DNA of 5,061 nucleotides from Treponema sp. (GTDB lineage Bacteria > Spirochaetota > Spirochaetia > Treponematales > Breznakiellaceae): NCBI GenBank assembly GCA_031255875.1, contig JAIRRR010000131.1, positions 1 through 5,061 on the forward strand, read 5' to 3'. A program made the translations under genes and the position numbers. A model generated the notes under the pieces. It was not told the origin of the DNA, ran no database searches, and saw nothing but the letters and a program-made list of their open reading frames with translations. Positions within the stretch are counted from its first letter, which is position 1. Each line of letters opens with the position of its first letter. This document shows, in pieces, positions 4,932-5,061 of the stretch.

Positions 4932-5061
4932 GCTGATGTCCTGGAAGGCCCGGCGGCCGGTTTTCCCGGCGTGTCCCGGCGGGGCGGCGCTTCCGGGGCT
5001 TTCCCCGCAGGCAAGGCGCCTGAGTTTCCGGCAGGTGGCCTTCCCGATTCCCGCAGAGACA
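4932..5061 (-). other. Open coding-like extension upstream of the methyltransferase, to the window edge
   Basis: In the methyltransferase frame there is no stop between its ATG and the right edge. The 43 codons translate to a plausible Lys/Arg-rich helical stretch (VSAGIGKATCRKLRRLACG and onward). I counted G or C at 35 of 43 third positions in this frame, against about 63-67% in the other two minus frames. This suggests it is coding: either the start of a longer methyltransferase or the tail of a fused upstream domain. I recognise no family in it. Confidence 0.35.

Noticed and set aside
4613..5014. Minus-strand frame of 133 codons overlapping the methyltransferase start
   Set aside because: Ala/Arg/Pro-rich shadow frame with lower GC at third positions than the methyltransferase frame.
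1..5061. Mobile element, CRISPR array, tRNA, rRNA
   Set aside because: I found no regularly spaced repeats, terminal inverted repeats with a transposase, or cloverleaf/rRNA sequence.

Overview
The window looks like chromosomal DNA from a GC-rich spirochete of the Treponema type. This rests on gene content: a periplasmic-flagellin (FlaA)-like start beside an N-acetylmuramoyl-L-alanine amidase and a GerMN-domain protein, plus a methyltransferase and an ATP-grasp protein that resemble Treponema-type families. I recall a similar neighbourhood around the amidase and flaA1 of Treponema pallidum (TP0247-TP0249), but that is from memory and was not checked. Coding parts are very GC-rich, with G or C at most third codon positions. 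The leader at about 80-350 is clearly richer in A+T.

Every supported gene is on the minus strand, so transcription runs from right to left. From the right: a class I SAM-dependent methyltransferase with an N-terminal CxxC...CxxC metal-binding motif (3942-4931, frame open to the right edge); two bases later an ATP-grasp ligase of unknown substrate (2281-3939); a 214-base gap, or an N-terminal extension of the next gene; a secreted zinc amidase with a probable TTG start (897-2066); and a membrane-anchored GerMN-domain protein (370-900) whose ATG overlaps the amidase stop. A 298-base AT-rich intergenic region follows, then the first 71 bases of a signal-peptide protein, probably FlaA, cut by the left edge.

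The amidase and the GerMN protein are translationally coupled and probably work together on peptidoglycan. The methyltransferase and ATP-grasp genes form a second tight pair, probably in the same transcript, with an unknown substrate. The left-edge gene has its own control region. It has a TTGACA/TATACT sigma-70-type promoter, an overlapping partial match to the flagellar sigma-28 consensus, a second sigma-70-type promoter about 120 bases upstream, and a strong Shine-Dalgarno. The most interesting part of the window is this leader, including a 51-codon frame that ends exactly where the left-edge gene starts. I saw no mobile element, CRISPR array, tRNA or rRNA.
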